DNA of 64,000 nt. Source: Erysipelotrichaceae bacterium. GTDB taxonomy: Bacteria > Bacillota_I > Bacilli_A > Erysipelotrichales > Erysipelotrichaceae. Positions 51,332 through 61,078 of this stretch are shown here, piece after piece. Under the pieces are notes generated by a model. The model saw only the letters and a program-made list of their open reading frames with translations. It ran no database searches and was not told where the DNA came from. The stretch covers positions 1 through 64,000 of the forward strand of contig JAAYSZ010000025.1 of assembly GCA_012523895.1 (NCBI GenBank), written 5' to 3'. The position numbers and the translations under genes are program-made. Each line of letters begins with the position of its first letter. The stretch's first letter is position 1.

Positions 51332-52525
51332 ATGGGATTAATTAAAGCAGCAATAGGCGCAGTAACAGGAACAATGGCAGATGCATGGAAGGAATACTTT
51401 TATTGTGATGCTATCGATGGTGATACTTTAATTGTAAAAGGTATGAAGAGGGTAAATGGTAAAAGATCCTCAAACATTCATGGAAATGAAAATGTTATTA
51501 CAAATGGTTCAAAGATTACGGTAAATGAAGGGCAATGTTTATTAATTGTTGATAATGGGAAAATTGTAGATATTGCAGCTGAAGCAGGTGACTACATTTA
51601 TGATGCTTCTATGGCACCAAGTATATTTGATGGTGGATTAGGTGATGCAATTAAAAACACTTTTAATGAAGCATGGAACAGATTTGAATATGGTGGAGAT
51701 GTTTCTAGGGACAACAGAATTTATTATGTAAATACTAAAGAAATAGTTGGTAATAAATATGGAACTCCTAATGCAGTACCATTTAGAGTAATTGATACTA
51801 ATATTGGACTAGATGTTGATATCTCTATAAGATGTTTTGGTGAATATTCTTATAAGATTACAAACCCAATTTTATTCTATAAAAATGTTAGTGGAAATGT
51901 TACTCAAGATTACAAGAGATATGAAATAGATAGTCAATTAAAGACAGAGTTGATGACTGCTTTGCAACCAGCATTTGCAAAAATATCAGCAATGGGTATT
52001 AGATATAGTCAATTACCAGGTCATACTACTGAAATTGCAAAAGCATTAAATGAAGAGTTATCTTCAAAATGGGCAGAAACTAGAGGGATAGAAATTGCTT
52101 CGTTTGGAGTTTCTAGTGTTTCAGCTTCTGAAGAAGATGAAAAAATGCTTAAACAATTACAAAGTACTGCAGTTAATAGAGATCCAAGAATGGCTGCAGC
52201 TAGCTTAGTAGGAGCACAAGCTCAAGCAATGAGAGATGCAGCAAATAATCCATCTGGTGCATTTACTGGCTTTATGGGTATGAATATGGCTAATATGAGT
52301 GGAGGATTTGATGCTCAATCTTTATATGGACAATCAGCTCCTCAACAACCTCAACAACAACCTCAACAAGCAAGTAATACTTGGAAATGTGAATGTGGAA
52401 ATGAAAACACAGGAAATTTCTGTTCAAACTGTGGGAAACCAAAACCATCGCCAAATTGGCAATGCGAATGTGGAAATGTAAATACAGGAAAATTTTGCAG
52501 TAATTGTGGAAAACCTAGAGGATAG
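51332..52525 (+). CDS. SPFH-domain protein with two C-terminal zinc ribbons (YdjI-like)
   Basis: A 397-residue protein resembling Bacillus YdjI. The SPFH/Band-7-like domain (about 25-260) is followed by a Met/Gly-rich segment and a Gln/Pro repeat, then two nearly identical zinc ribbons, each reading W-CECGN-NTG-FCSNCGKP. SPFH proteins form membrane microdomain assemblies; YdjI works with PspA-type stress proteins in Bacillus. No pspA is present here. It has AGGAGGTG before the ATG and is followed 12 nt later by a YdjG-like gene. Confidence 0.82.
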   Translation: MGLIKAAIGAVTGTMADAWKEYFYCDAIDGDTLIVKGMKRVNGKRSSNIHGNENVITNGSKITVNEGQCLLIVDNGKIVDIAAEAGDYIYDASMAPSIFDGGLGDAIKNTFNEAWNRFEYGGDVSRDNRIYYVNTKEIVGNKYGTPNAVPFRVIDTNIGLDVDISIRCFGEYSYKITNPILFYKNVSGNVTQDYKRYEIDSQLKTELMTALQPAFAKISAMGIRYSQLPGHTTEIAKALNEELSSKWAETRGIEIASFGVSSVSASEEDEKMLKQLQSTAVNRDPRMAAASLVGAQAQAMRDAANNPSGAFTGFMGMNMANMSGGFDAQSLYGQSAPQQPQQQPQQASNTWKCECGNENTGNFCSNCGKPKPSPNWQCECGNVNTGKFCSNCGKPRG

Positions 52526-52537
52526 GAGGAATTTGTT

Positions 52538-53623
52538 ATGAGCGAATTTCAAGAAGTAATTGCAGCTACAAAAAAAGAAACAGATAAAAAATGTCCTAAT
52601 TGTGGAGGGGTAATGAATTTTGATCCTTCTAATGGTAATATGACATGCCCTTATTGTGATTATTCTGAAGAGGTTATTGATGATTCTTCACCAGCAGTGG
52701 AAATTGATATGAAAGAAGCTGAAGATAAAGGAAATCATGATTGGGGAGTAGCAACAAAAACAGTAAATTGTAAAAATTGTGGTGCTCAAAGCATATATGA
52801 TGCATTAGAAATTGCTAGTGTTTGTCCATATTGTGGAAGTAATCATGTTATGGAGGAAAAGGGCGTTAAAACACTAGCACCTGATGGTGTTGTTACATTT
52901 GAAGTGACTGCACAACAAGCAGGAGATATGTTTTCTAGTTGGCTAAATAAAAAATGGTTTTGTCCAACACCTGCAAAACAATCAGCTAAACCTGAAAGGT
53001 TTAAGGGAGTTTATATTCCTAACTGGGTTTTTGATGCAAATTCTAGAAGTTTCTATACTGCTCAAGCAGGAGTAAGTAAAACTAGAAAAAAAGCAGATGG
53101 TAAAACAGAAACTTATATTCAATATCATGGTGTTAGAGGTTCTCATAGAAAAGAATTTGATGATTTTATACAAATAGGTTCAAATAGATATGATAAAAAT
53201 ACTTTAAGAGCAATTGAGCCATTTGATACCGCAAATAATAAAGCATATAAACCAGAGTATATTGCAGGTTTTTCTGCGGAAAGATATTCAATTGGGTTAA
53301 ATGATGCATGGGAAGAAGCTAGAAGAAGGATGGAAAATGTAATTGATGATGAAATTACATCAAAAATTAGAACTAAAGAAAATGCATCAACTGTTAAAGA
53401 TTTAAATGTAAAGACAACATTTTCAGATGTTAAATTTAAATATCTATTGTTACCAATTTGGATTTCTTCATTTGTATTTAATGGTAAAACATATGAGTTT
53501 ATGGTTAATGGTCAAACTGGTAAAGTAAGTGGATATACACCTGTAGATAAGGTGAAAGTAGCAATTGTAGTAGTTGTAGTAATTGTAATTATTGCGATAA
53601 TTGTTTACTTTATGAATAGATGA
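52538..53623 (+). CDS. Double zinc-ribbon protein with C-terminal helix (YdjG-like)
   Basis: A 361-residue protein with two N-terminal zinc ribbons (CPNCGG with CPYCDY; CKNCGA with CPYCGS), a beta-rich middle, and a C-terminal transmembrane helix (VAIVVVVVIVIIAIIVYF). It resembles YdjG, which in Bacillus joins YdjI and PspA at stressed membranes. It overlaps a lipoprotein gene by 4 nt, so that lipoprotein is part of the unit. Confidence 0.78.
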   Translation: MSEFQEVIAATKKETDKKCPNCGGVMNFDPSNGNMTCPYCDYSEEVIDDSSPAVEIDMKEAEDKGNHDWGVATKTVNCKNCGAQSIYDALEIASVCPYCGSNHVMEEKGVKTLAPDGVVTFEVTAQQAGDMFSSWLNKKWFCPTPAKQSAKPERFKGVYIPNWVFDANSRSFYTAQAGVSKTRKKADGKTETYIQYHGVRGSHRKEFDDFIQIGSNRYDKNTLRAIEPFDTANNKAYKPEYIAGFSAERYSIGLNDAWEEARRRMENVIDDEITSKIRTKENASTVKDLNVKTTFSDVKFKYLLLPIWISSFVFNGKTYEFMVNGQTGKVSGYTPVDKVKVAIVVVVVIVIIAIIVYFMNR

Positions 53624-54591
53624 TGAAAAAAATAATATTAATTTTCTTATTATTACTTACTGCTTGCAGTAGTGGGCCAAAAACGATAATAGAAGAACCA
53701 ATTGAACAAACACCTGAAGTAGAGGAAGTTGAAGTTGTAGAAGAAACTATGGTTGTTGATTTTTTGGGATATGGAGCAAACTATCATGTTAAAAGAGACA
53801 AATACTTATTTGAAACAGGATTTGAATATATTAATGAATATTATTTAAATGGAGATGAAGCTTATTTAATAATTCCTGTTGATGGTCAAAAATTATTGAT
53901 TGAAGAAATTGTATATGATGATAATTTTAATGAATCGTATGAAGAATTTATTGTAATTGATGATGGAGAACCATTTATATTAATATGTAATGAAAGTGAT
54001 ATTAGACCTAATGCAAGAATTACAGTTAATGATTCGTATAGTTTTGTTTTACAGGTTAGTTTAATGGATGGAAAGTTAGAACAACCTAAAAACACTGTGC
54101 CATATCCATGGAAAGAAAATGATATAGATGAATCCATAGAAGTAATTAATACTATAGTGCAATCTACATTTGATGTACTTAATAGTCCTTATTCATTAAA
54201 TATGGAAGAAGCTGTTGAGTTAATTACACTTGTCTCAATGTATTTAGATCCAGCTATTGTTGGTGGTGAAATTGAAGTAATTGATTATGTAACGTATAAA
54301 ATTCCTATAGAAGTTATAGAAGAGTGGACTATTATATTATTTAATGATTATACAGGTGAATTGCCTTATGAATTTAATTCTGATATTTATGAAACTGATT
54401 ATATTACTTTAACTAGATTAAATAATTATGAATTATTGGCTGTAGAAAAAGATGGGGAGTTTGTAGATTTATTGTATAGTCAAAAAGATATAGAAACAGG
54501 ATATGAAGATACATTTAAAGTAATTTTGATTAAAAGTGATACCTCAATGATTGGTTATCGAATATTTGATGTAATAAAAAGTGTGGGTTAA
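53620..54591 (+). CDS. Lipoprotein, function unknown
   Basis: A 323-residue protein with signal and lipobox LLTACSS, a Glu/Val/Pro-rich spacer, and a beta-rich exported domain. I recognise no family. Its overlap with the YdjG-like gene suggests it belongs to the SPFH/zinc-ribbon module, where it may act as the outward-facing component. Ends before a terminator. Confidence 0.6.
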   Translation: MMKKIILIFLLLLTACSSGPKTIIEEPIEQTPEVEEVEVVEETMVVDFLGYGANYHVKRDKYLFETGFEYINEYYLNGDEAYLIIPVDGQKLLIEEIVYDDNFNESYEEFIVIDDGEPFILICNESDIRPNARITVNDSYSFVLQVSLMDGKLEQPKNTVPYPWKENDIDESIEVINTIVQSTFDVLNSPYSLNMEEAVELITLVSMYLDPAIVGGEIEVIDYVTYKIPIEVIEEWTIILFNDYTGELPYEFNSDIYETDYITLTRLNNYELLAVEKDGEFVDLLYSQKDIETGYEDTFKVILIKSDTSMIGYRIFDVIKSVG

Positions 54592-54596
54592 TTAAT

Positions 54597-54628
54597 AAAA
54601 GATGTAGCTTAACTAAGTTACATCTTTT
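54597..54628 (+). terminator. Terminator after the SPFH module
   Basis: AAAAGATGTA (54597-54606) pairs with TACATCTTTT (54619-54628). Confidence 0.7.
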
Positions 54629-54690
54629 AACATTTATTCGATACTATCTAACCTAACCAAATTACATATTCTAAATTATATTATGTAGTA

Positions 54691-54780
54691 ATGAATATTA
54701 ATTTTGAGAATAAGTTAAGTAAAATTTATATACCAGCACTAATAGTTTATGATGAAAATATAAAACTAATAATAATCTGA
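54691..54780 (+). CDS. Possible 29-codon ORF
   Basis: An ATG frame (MNINFENKLSKIYIPALIV...) ends in TGA at 54778-54780. No ribosome-binding site is seen. It could be a remnant or chance; nothing else is apparent in this 250-nt gap besides the terminators. Confidence 0.15.
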   Translation: MNINFENKLSKIYIPALIVYDENIKLIII

Positions 54781-54800
54781 AAAAATAAATTATACACCAT

Positions 54801-54838
54801 AAAAAAGCTCGCTATATAATATAGCGAGTACTTTTTTA
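54801..54838. terminator. Bidirectional terminator after rpsD
   Basis: CTCGCTATA (54808-54816) pairs with TATAGCGAG (54820-54828), loop TAA, with T runs on both strands. Confidence 0.85.
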
Positions 54839-55441
54839 TTATCTTGAGTAAAACTCTACAACTAATGGTTCGTTTATTTCTTGGTTTAATTCACTTCTTT
54901 CAGGATAGCGAATATAAGTACCTTTTTTATTTTCTTTATCAACTTCTACAAATGCAACTGTATTTAAAGTAGCTTCTAAAGCATCAGCAATGCTTGCCAT
55001 GTTTTTACTTCTTTCTTTAACTTCAATTGTAGAACCAGGTTTAACAATGATACTAGGAATATCAACTTTTTTACCATTTAATAAAATATGTCCATGATTA
55101 ACTAGTTGACGAGCTGCTCTTCTTGTTCTAGCAAAACCTAGTCTATAAACTAAATTGTCTAGTCTTGATTCTAGCAGAGTTAAGAAGTCTTCACCTACTA
55201 CTCCACCCATTTTTTCAGCTTTTTTGTATGTGTTATAGAATTGTCTTTCATTTAAACCATACATATGTCTAATTCTTTGTTTTTCTCTTAATTGAGTTCC
55301 GTATCCACTTAATTTGATACGTCTTGTAGGCCCGTGTTGTCCAGGGGCATATTGTCTTTTCTTTAATTCTTCACCAGTTTCTAAGATTGAAAAGCTTAGA
55401 CGTCTTGATACTTTCCAAACTGGTCCTGTATATCTTGCCAT
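54839..55441 (-). CDS. rpsD: Ribosomal protein S4
   Basis: A 200-residue 30S protein. Start [28 protein letters not shown] and an S4 domain ([30 protein letters not shown]) are clear. It is a stand-alone gene with its own promoter and a structured leader, as expected for autogenous control by S4. GGAGG lies 5-9 nt before the ATG. Confidence 0.97.
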   Translation of the reverse strand: MARYTGPVWKVSRRLSFSILETGEELKKRQYAPGQHGPTRRIKLSGYGTQLREKQRIRHMYGLNERQFYNTYKKAEKMGGVVGEDFLTLLESRLDNLVYRLGFARTRRAARQLVNHGHILLNGKKVDIPSIIVKPGSTIEVKERSKNMASIADALEATLNTVAFVEVDKENKKGTYIRYPERSELNQEINEPLVVEFYSR

Positions 55442-55605
55442 AATTTCCTCCTATATTCTAGCAAAACAACAACAGGTACAAATCATCATATAGAGTGTTA
55501 ACATTTAGATCATTTCGCTTATTGCAGCAAGTTACTTTGATCACCACAGCCGCTGGTGTTAACGCTTTTTACATGAACTTTGTATGCTGCCATCATTTGA
55601 CGCCC
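55442..55605 (-). promoter_or_regulatory. S4 leader RNA upstream of rpsD
   Basis: The region between the rpsD promoter and start is unusually GC-rich for this genome and contains pairing arms such as GTTAACACCAGCGGCTGTGG and later GTTAACACT. Its place and length fit the S4 leader of Bacillota, in which S4 binds the mRNA to control its own synthesis. Confidence 0.65.
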
Positions 55606-55609
55606 TAAA

Positions 55610-55638
55610 ACTATATCAAAGTAAATAGTAAAAGTCAA
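55610..55638 (-). promoter_or_regulatory. rpsD promoter
   Basis: Minus strand: TTGACT (55633-55638) and TATAGT (55610-55615), 17 bp apart. Confidence 0.8.
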
Positions 55639-55698
55639 TTATTCATTAATGTTCAGTTATATGTTAAAATAACATATAGATTTGGAGGCTTTTTTCAT

Positions 55699-57429
55699 AT
55701 GAAAAAATTTCTTGATTTTATTAGTAAAATAGAGGTAATCATTGCTATTATTGTAATAGTTGTTATATTTGTTATTTGGTTGATACTTAGAAAAGTTCAA
55801 TCTAATAAATACAAAAAAGTGCTTGCTGAATTAGAAGTTAGATATAATCAGATAAATAGTATACCATTAGCTTTTAAATTAAATAAGGCAGTTGCTATTG
55901 CAAGAGTAGATAATGTATTATTACAAAATGTTGCATTATGCAAAGATGATTTTGATTTTGCCACATCTAATTTAAAACAAATTTCTCAAACTCTAGCAGA
56001 TCTTGAGGATGCTTTACTTATTGGAAAACATAAATTTGTTAAAAATGGATTACTTGATTTAGAGAGTAGCATTAAGCTAGGGGAAGAACAAGTAGGAAAA
56101 TTAAATGCTTTTTTAGATGAAATATTAGAAAAGGAAACTCAACAAAGAGCTGAAGTTACTGAATTAAAGGATAGATTTAGAGAAATTAAAAATGAAGCAA
56201 ATGAAAAAAGTCATACATTATCTTATTCATGGAGTACTATAGAAAAAAATATTACAAATATAGAAAATATGTTTTCATCATTTGAAGAGTGGATGTATGC
56301 TTCTGATTTTGAAAAATCAAGTTTAGAACTTATAAATATAAAAAGTTCTATAGCTATATTAGAAGAAATTGTAAAAGAACTTCCAGATTTACTACAAGAA
56401 GCAACTGGTGTAATACCTCATATGATTGATAAAGTTAATGAAAATAGTGCTAGATTAACTGAGAAAAATGTTTATTTAAGTCATTTAAATATTGATGAAA
56501 ATGTAAGAGTAATAATGAACTCTTTAAGAACAGATTTAGATAGTCTTAAAAAAGGTGATGCGACAAATGTTAAAGATCATATTGAAGATTATAAGTCAAG
56601 ATTGTCTTTAATGTTAGAATCATTAAGTAACGAAGAAAAATCTTTTGATGAATTAAGTATGCTTGCAAATAATAGTGGAAAGTTAATATTAGAAGCAACT
56701 ACAAATTCAAAATATGTAAAAAAACAATTTGAAAAATCTTCTGTAAGATTTGGTTTAGAAGGTCTTGATGAAGAAATAAAAGAAAATGATATCAAGTTAG
56801 AAGAATTAGATATTAAGCAAAAACAAGTGTTTGAACAAATTGCTAAAAATGAATTACCAGCAACTTCTGTAATAGCTGCTTTGAAAGAATTATACTTTGA
56901 TATAGAAGCTTGTAACAATTCATTTATTTCTATGAGACAAAAAATAGATAGTGCAAAGAGTGATGAAGATAGAGCTAAGAAACAACTACTTAAATTACAA
57001 CTAATAATGAATGAAATGCAGGTTAAGTTAAGAAAACACAGATTACCTTCAATTTCTTCAAGTTATGAATCTGATTTAATTCAAGGCTATGAATATATTA
57101 ATAATATTGATAATCTTATAAAAGAGACACCACTTGCTGTGGAGTTGTTAAATGTAACTTTAAAAGATGGTATTGATTTTATATATAAGTTATACAATAA
57201 CGTAAACAATATTGTAGGAATGGCTATAATGGTAGAAAACACTATAGTTTTTGGTAATAAATATAGATCGACATATCCTGATATAGATTCTGATCTTACA
57301 AGAGCTGAATTATGTTTTAGAAATGGTGAATATACTCAAGCACTAACAATTGCAATTGCTACAATTGATAAGATACATCCAGGAAGTTATGAAAAGTTGG
57401 TGAGAAGTAATGGTGCACATGCAAGCTAA
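55699..57429 (+). CDS. ezrA: Septation ring regulator EzrA
   Basis: EzrA restrains FtsZ ring formation away from midcell. One N-terminal helix (about 10-30) is followed by about 540 residues of predicted spectrin-like coiled-coil repeats. The length of 576 is typical. TTGGAGG lies upstream of the ATG. It overlaps the cysteine desulfurase gene by 20 nt, as is common in Bacillota, so this is a conserved ezrA-nifS-thiI cluster. Confidence 0.9.
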   Translation: MKKFLDFISKIEVIIAIIVIVVIFVIWLILRKVQSNKYKKVLAELEVRYNQINSIPLAFKLNKAVAIARVDNVLLQNVALCKDDFDFATSNLKQISQTLADLEDALLIGKHKFVKNGLLDLESSIKLGEEQVGKLNAFLDEILEKETQQRAEVTELKDRFREIKNEANEKSHTLSYSWSTIEKNITNIENMFSSFEEWMYASDFEKSSLELINIKSSIAILEEIVKELPDLLQEATGVIPHMIDKVNENSARLTEKNVYLSHLNIDENVRVIMNSLRTDLDSLKKGDATNVKDHIEDYKSRLSLMLESLSNEEKSFDELSMLANNSGKLILEATTNSKYVKKQFEKSSVRFGLEGLDEEIKENDIKLEELDIKQKQVFEQIAKNELPATSVIAALKELYFDIEACNNSFISMRQKIDSAKSDEDRAKKQLLKLQLIMNEMQVKLRKHRLPSISSSYESDLIQGYEYINNIDNLIKETPLAVELLNVTLKDGIDFIYKLYNNVNNIVGMAIMVENTIVFGNKYRSTYPDIDSDLTRAELCFRNGEYTQALTIAIATIDKIHPGSYEKLVRSNGAHAS

Positions 57430-58549
57430 AGTTTATTTAGATAATGCAAGTACTACGAAAATCAATAAAGAAGTTTTAAGTAGCTATCAAAAGTTGATAG
57501 CTACTTATTTTGAAAATAGTGATGCTTTATATGATTCAGGAGTATTTGTAAAAAATTTACAAGAAAATAGTAGAAATGCTATTGCCTCATATTTTAATGT
57601 TGCTGCTAATAGTGTTATTTTTACTAGTGGAGCTAGTGAAGCAAATAATATGGCTATAAAAGGAGTTGCATTAGCGAGTAAAGATAAGAAACATATAATT
57701 ACTAGTTCTGTTGAACATGCAAGTGTATTAAATTCAATTAAACAATTAAAAAATGAATTTAATTATGAAGTTACTATATTAGATGTTGATAGTAATGGAG
57801 CAATAAATTTAAATGATTTAAGAAAAGCCTTAAGAAAAGATACCTGCTTAGTATCTATAATGTATGTAAATAATGAGGTTGGAAGTATTAATCCAATATA
57901 TGAAATTGCAAATATAGTTAAGAAAGAATCAAATGCTTATTTGCATATTGATATGGTACAAGCATTAGGAAAGTTAGAAATTATTCTAAAAGATATTGAT
58001 CTTGCAACATTTTCTGCACATAAAATTGAAGGATTAAAAGGAAGTGGATTATTAATAAAAAAACCACATGTAAATATGATTCCTTTAATTAGTGGTGGAC
58101 AACAAGAGTTTGGTTTAAGGGGTGGCACTAGTAATGCATTAGTGAATGCTTTATTTTTTAAAACAATGAGATTATATTTAGAAGATAATAAAAAAATATA
58201 TATTAAAGAATTAAAAGAATATTTATTAGAAAAATTAGCTGAAATTGATGGAATATTAATAAATACACCAAAACATTCTGTCGACAATATAATTAATTTT
58301 TCTTATGAAAATATATTTAGTGAAGTTATGATGAATGCTCTTAATTTAAAAGGTATTTGTGTTTCAGCACAAAGTACATGTTCTAGTAAGTCTGATAATC
58401 CTAGTATGGTATTAAAAGCTATGGGATTTAGTGATTTACGAAGTAAAACTTGTATTAGAGTAAGTTTATCTAAACATAATACAATTGAAGAGATTGATTA
58501 TTTTATTTATTCATTAAAGGAGATTATAAATAAATATGGTAGTTTATGA
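57410..58549 (+). CDS. Cysteine desulfurase (NifS/IscS-like)
   Basis: A PLP enzyme that takes sulfur from cysteine for tRNA thiolation. YLDNASTTKIN near the N-terminus, FSAHKIEGLKGSGLL (PLP-Lys) and the cysteine loop SAQSTCSSKSD are present. It directly precedes thiI, which suggests that ThiI is its sulfur acceptor. Start ATG 57410 has GGTGAG upstream and overlaps ezrA; ATG 57419 is an alternative. Confidence 0.9.
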   Translation: MVHMQAKVYLDNASTTKINKEVLSSYQKLIATYFENSDALYDSGVFVKNLQENSRNAIASYFNVAANSVIFTSGASEANNMAIKGVALASKDKKHIITSSVEHASVLNSIKQLKNEFNYEVTILDVDSNGAINLNDLRKALRKDTCLVSIMYVNNEVGSINPIYEIANIVKKESNAYLHIDMVQALGKLEIILKDIDLATFSAHKIEGLKGSGLLIKKPHVNMIPLISGGQQEFGLRGGTSNALVNALFFKTMRLYLEDNKKIYIKELKEYLLEKLAEIDGILINTPKHSVDNIINFSYENIFSEVMMNALNLKGICVSAQSTCSSKSDNPSMVLKAMGFSDLRSKTCIRVSLSKHNTIEEIDYFIYSLKEIINKYGSL

Positions 58550-59723
58550 TACTGTTTTGGTAAGGTATGGAGAATTAAGTACAAAAGGTAAAAATAGAAA
58601 TATATTTATAAGAAAACTTTTAGATAATATTAAAAGTTCTTTAAAAGATTTAGAAAAATTAGAATATAGATACACAAGAGATAGAATATATATAAAGATT
58701 AATGGTGAAGATTCTAAAGAAATTGAAGAAAGATTAAAAAATGTTTTTGGTATAAGTTCATTTAGCTTTACTTGTAAAATAAACAGTGATATTGAAGAAA
58801 TTAAAAAAATAACTTTAGAATTAGTCAAAAACCTAGAAACTTCAACTTTTAAAGTTATTACAAAAAGACAAGATAAAACATTTGAATTAAATAGTGATAA
58901 TGTTAATAGAGCAACTGCAGGGAATATACTTGCTAATACAAATCATAAGGTTGATGTTCATAATCCAAATATAAGAATAAATATTGAAATTCAAAAAGAA
59001 AATACATATATCACTAGTAATAAAATTGAAGGTGCAAAAGGGTATCCAACAGGGGTAAATGGGAAAGTCCTTTTACTATTATCAGGAGGAATAGATTCTC
59101 CATTAGCAGCATATTATATTATGAAAAGAGGAATAGAGGTTGAGGCAGTTCATTTTGCATCTCCTCCATATACATCTAAACAATCTTTTGATAAGGTTGT
59201 TGAGCTTGCAAGAATTGTTAGTAAGTATCAAGGGAAAATGAAAATTCATGTGGTTAATTTTACTGATTTACAGATGGAAATATATGCTAGATGTGATGAA
59301 TCTTATGCAATTACTATAATGAGAAGAATGATGTATAGAATTGCTGAAAAACTTGCTTTAAAAAGAAATTGTTTAGCTATTGCTACTGGAGAAAATGTAG
59401 GTCAAGTAGCAAGTCAAACACTTGAAAGTTTAGCTGTAATTAATGAAGTTATTAAAATGCCTGTAATTAGACCATTAATTACATTTGATAAAATTGATAT
59501 AATTAATATGTCTAGAATGATTGGAACATATGAAACATCAATTCTTCCTTATGAAGATTGTTGTACAATATTTACTCCAAAAAACCCTGTAACCAAACCA
59601 AAATCAACTAAAGCTGTTTATTATGAAAAGAATATTGATTATGATACATTGATAGACAATAGTATCGAAAATATAGAGACTGTTTTAGTTTTACCTAATG
59701 AAGTTAAAGATGAATATTTATAG
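58536..59723 (+). CDS. thiI: tRNA 4-thiouridine synthase ThiI
   Basis: ThiI activates U8 of tRNA with ATP and inserts sulfur to make 4-thiouridine. A THUMP domain (about 60-165) is followed by a PP-loop ATPase (LLLSGGIDSPLAAYYIMKRG). The 395-residue length matches the Gram-positive type without the rhodanese domain. It overlaps the desulfurase gene by 14 nt. Confidence 0.94.
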   Translation: MVVYDTVLVRYGELSTKGKNRNIFIRKLLDNIKSSLKDLEKLEYRYTRDRIYIKINGEDSKEIEERLKNVFGISSFSFTCKINSDIEEIKKITLELVKNLETSTFKVITKRQDKTFELNSDNVNRATAGNILANTNHKVDVHNPNIRINIEIQKENTYITSNKIEGAKGYPTGVNGKVLLLLSGGIDSPLAAYYIMKRGIEVEAVHFASPPYTSKQSFDKVVELARIVSKYQGKMKIHVVNFTDLQMEIYARCDESYAITIMRRMMYRIAEKLALKRNCLAIATGENVGQVASQTLESLAVINEVIKMPVIRPLITFDKIDIINMSRMIGTYETSILPYEDCCTIFTPKNPVTKPKSTKAVYYEKNIDYDTLIDNSIENIETVLVLPNEVKDEYL

Positions 59724-59735
59724 GAGAATGTAAAT

Positions 59736-59978
59736 ATGTTTTTTAAGAAAAATAAATCTGGTTTAAAAATAATTGAAGATTATAAAAATGTTTTTGATCC
59801 TAATTATGAAGGATCTATTAGTGATGATTTAGTTGAAATTACTACAATTATACAAAACGATGATGGCTTTAAAACAAATAAAAAACTTGAAATTTATGAT
59901 GTAATTTCAAAGTTAACAAATTGTAGAAAAAATGATAGAAAAAAATATGCAAGAAAATTAGAAAAACTACTTAAATAA
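59736..59978 (+). CDS. Small protein, unknown
   Basis: An 80-residue protein (MFFKKNKSGLKIIEDYKNVF...KKYARKLEKLLK), highly charged, without a hydrophobic segment. AGGAGAATG precedes the ATG. It ends the ezrA-thiI unit. No family is recognised. Confidence 0.5.
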   Translation: MFFKKNKSGLKIIEDYKNVFDPNYEGSISDDLVEITTIIQNDDGFKTNKKLEIYDVISKLTNCRKNDRKKYARKLEKLLK

Positions 59979-59979
59979 A

Positions 59980-60855
59980 TTATTCTGGCAATGTTGTATT
60001 TTCTTGGAATTCTTTGTGTTTTAATGTGTAAATAACTATCTCAGCATTTGATAAAAATCTTACATCTTTTATTACAGTACCTACACCACTAGATATATCA
60101 ACTTTTATTTTATTATCTATTAAGTGCTTTCCTCTATAGTATAATGATGTATATTCTGGTTTATATAGTGAATCTATAATAAAGTAAGCTTGACCTGCAA
60201 GACTATGTCCACTTAGATACAAGTCAGTCAGGTTTTTTTCTATCTTAGTAACTGTATCAGGCGTATGACAAACAGCAATTGTATAAGATAATTTAGGGAT
60301 ATTGTTATATGCTTGTTCTATATTAATGTTTCCATTATCTTCACTATCAATACCAACAATATTAATTGATTGAGAACCTTTATTTCTTAATTTTATATTA
60401 TTGTTATTTATAACTTCAAAATCACTATCAAACAATGTTTCATTTACAATATCTAAATTATTGTGATCTTGATCACCGTATACCGCAAATTTACCTAAAG
60501 GGGCTTTGATTTCTTTTAATAAAGTTTTAACGTTTTGTATGGTTTCATAATTTATAGAGTTAACAGTGTCAGAATGAAATAAATCTCCTCCAAAAATTAC
60601 TACATCAGCACCTGAATTGTTAATTAAAGTAACTAACTTTTCTAATCTATATACATCCATAAATAATCCAAAATGTAAATCTGAAAAATAAAGTATATTT
60701 ACATTATTTAATTGTTCAGGAATTCTTGTAGATGATACAGTTTCAAATCTAACAGTAAATCTACTTGGAGCATTATTATAGGCATCAAAAAAAAGCCCTC
60801 CAACAATAGAGGCAAGAATAATAAATAATAATATGACTTTATTAACTATTTTCAT
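59980..60855 (-). CDS. Metallophosphoesterase, atypical active site
   Basis: A 291-residue calcineurin-fold protein with one N-terminal membrane helix (LLFIILASIVGGLFFDAY). Motifs SDLHFG and GGDLFH are intact. The usual GNHD motif reads GDQD, and the usual GHTHGGQ motif reads GHSLAGQ, so several metal/catalytic residues are replaced. It could be inactive or have a changed metal site. Its context gives no substrate. Confidence 0.75.
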   Translation of the reverse strand: MKIVNKVILLFIILASIVGGLFFDAYNNAPSRFTVRFETVSSTRIPEQLNNVNILYFSDLHFGLFMDVYRLEKLVTLINNSGADVVIFGGDLFHSDTVNSINYETIQNVKTLLKEIKAPLGKFAVYGDQDHNNLDIVNETLFDSDFEVINNNNIKLRNKGSQSINIVGIDSEDNGNINIEQAYNNIPKLSYTIAVCHTPDTVTKIEKNLTDLYLSGHSLAGQAYFIIDSLYKPEYTSLYYRGKHLIDNKIKVDISSGVGTVIKDVRFLSNAEIVIYTLKHKEFQENTTLPE

Positions 60856-60986
60856 TCTCTATTCCTTTATTTCTTAATAATTATATAACAAATTAATAAA
60901 TTATACATTTTAAGTTATAAATTGATGATAAATTACGAATAATATGTCTTGATATCGTTTTATATGCTATTATCTACATAATAGAA

Positions 60987-61043
60987 CAAATTAAATATAT
61001 ACAAATAATTTAATTTGAATCATATTTTTAATTTGTTTAATAC
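60987..61043 (+). promoter_or_regulatory. Promoter with inverted repeats, sugar-isomerase gene
   Basis: TTGAAT (61015-61020) and TAATAC (61038-61043) are 17 bp apart. CAAATTAAAT (60987-60996) and ATTTAATTTG (61008-61017) form a perfect 10-bp inverted repeat ending in the -35. A third copy (TTTAATTTGTT, 61027-61037) fills the spacer. A repressor could bind here. Confidence 0.5.
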
Positions 61044-61078
61044 TTATTACAATTATAATTTTGGAAGGAGAGATATCT

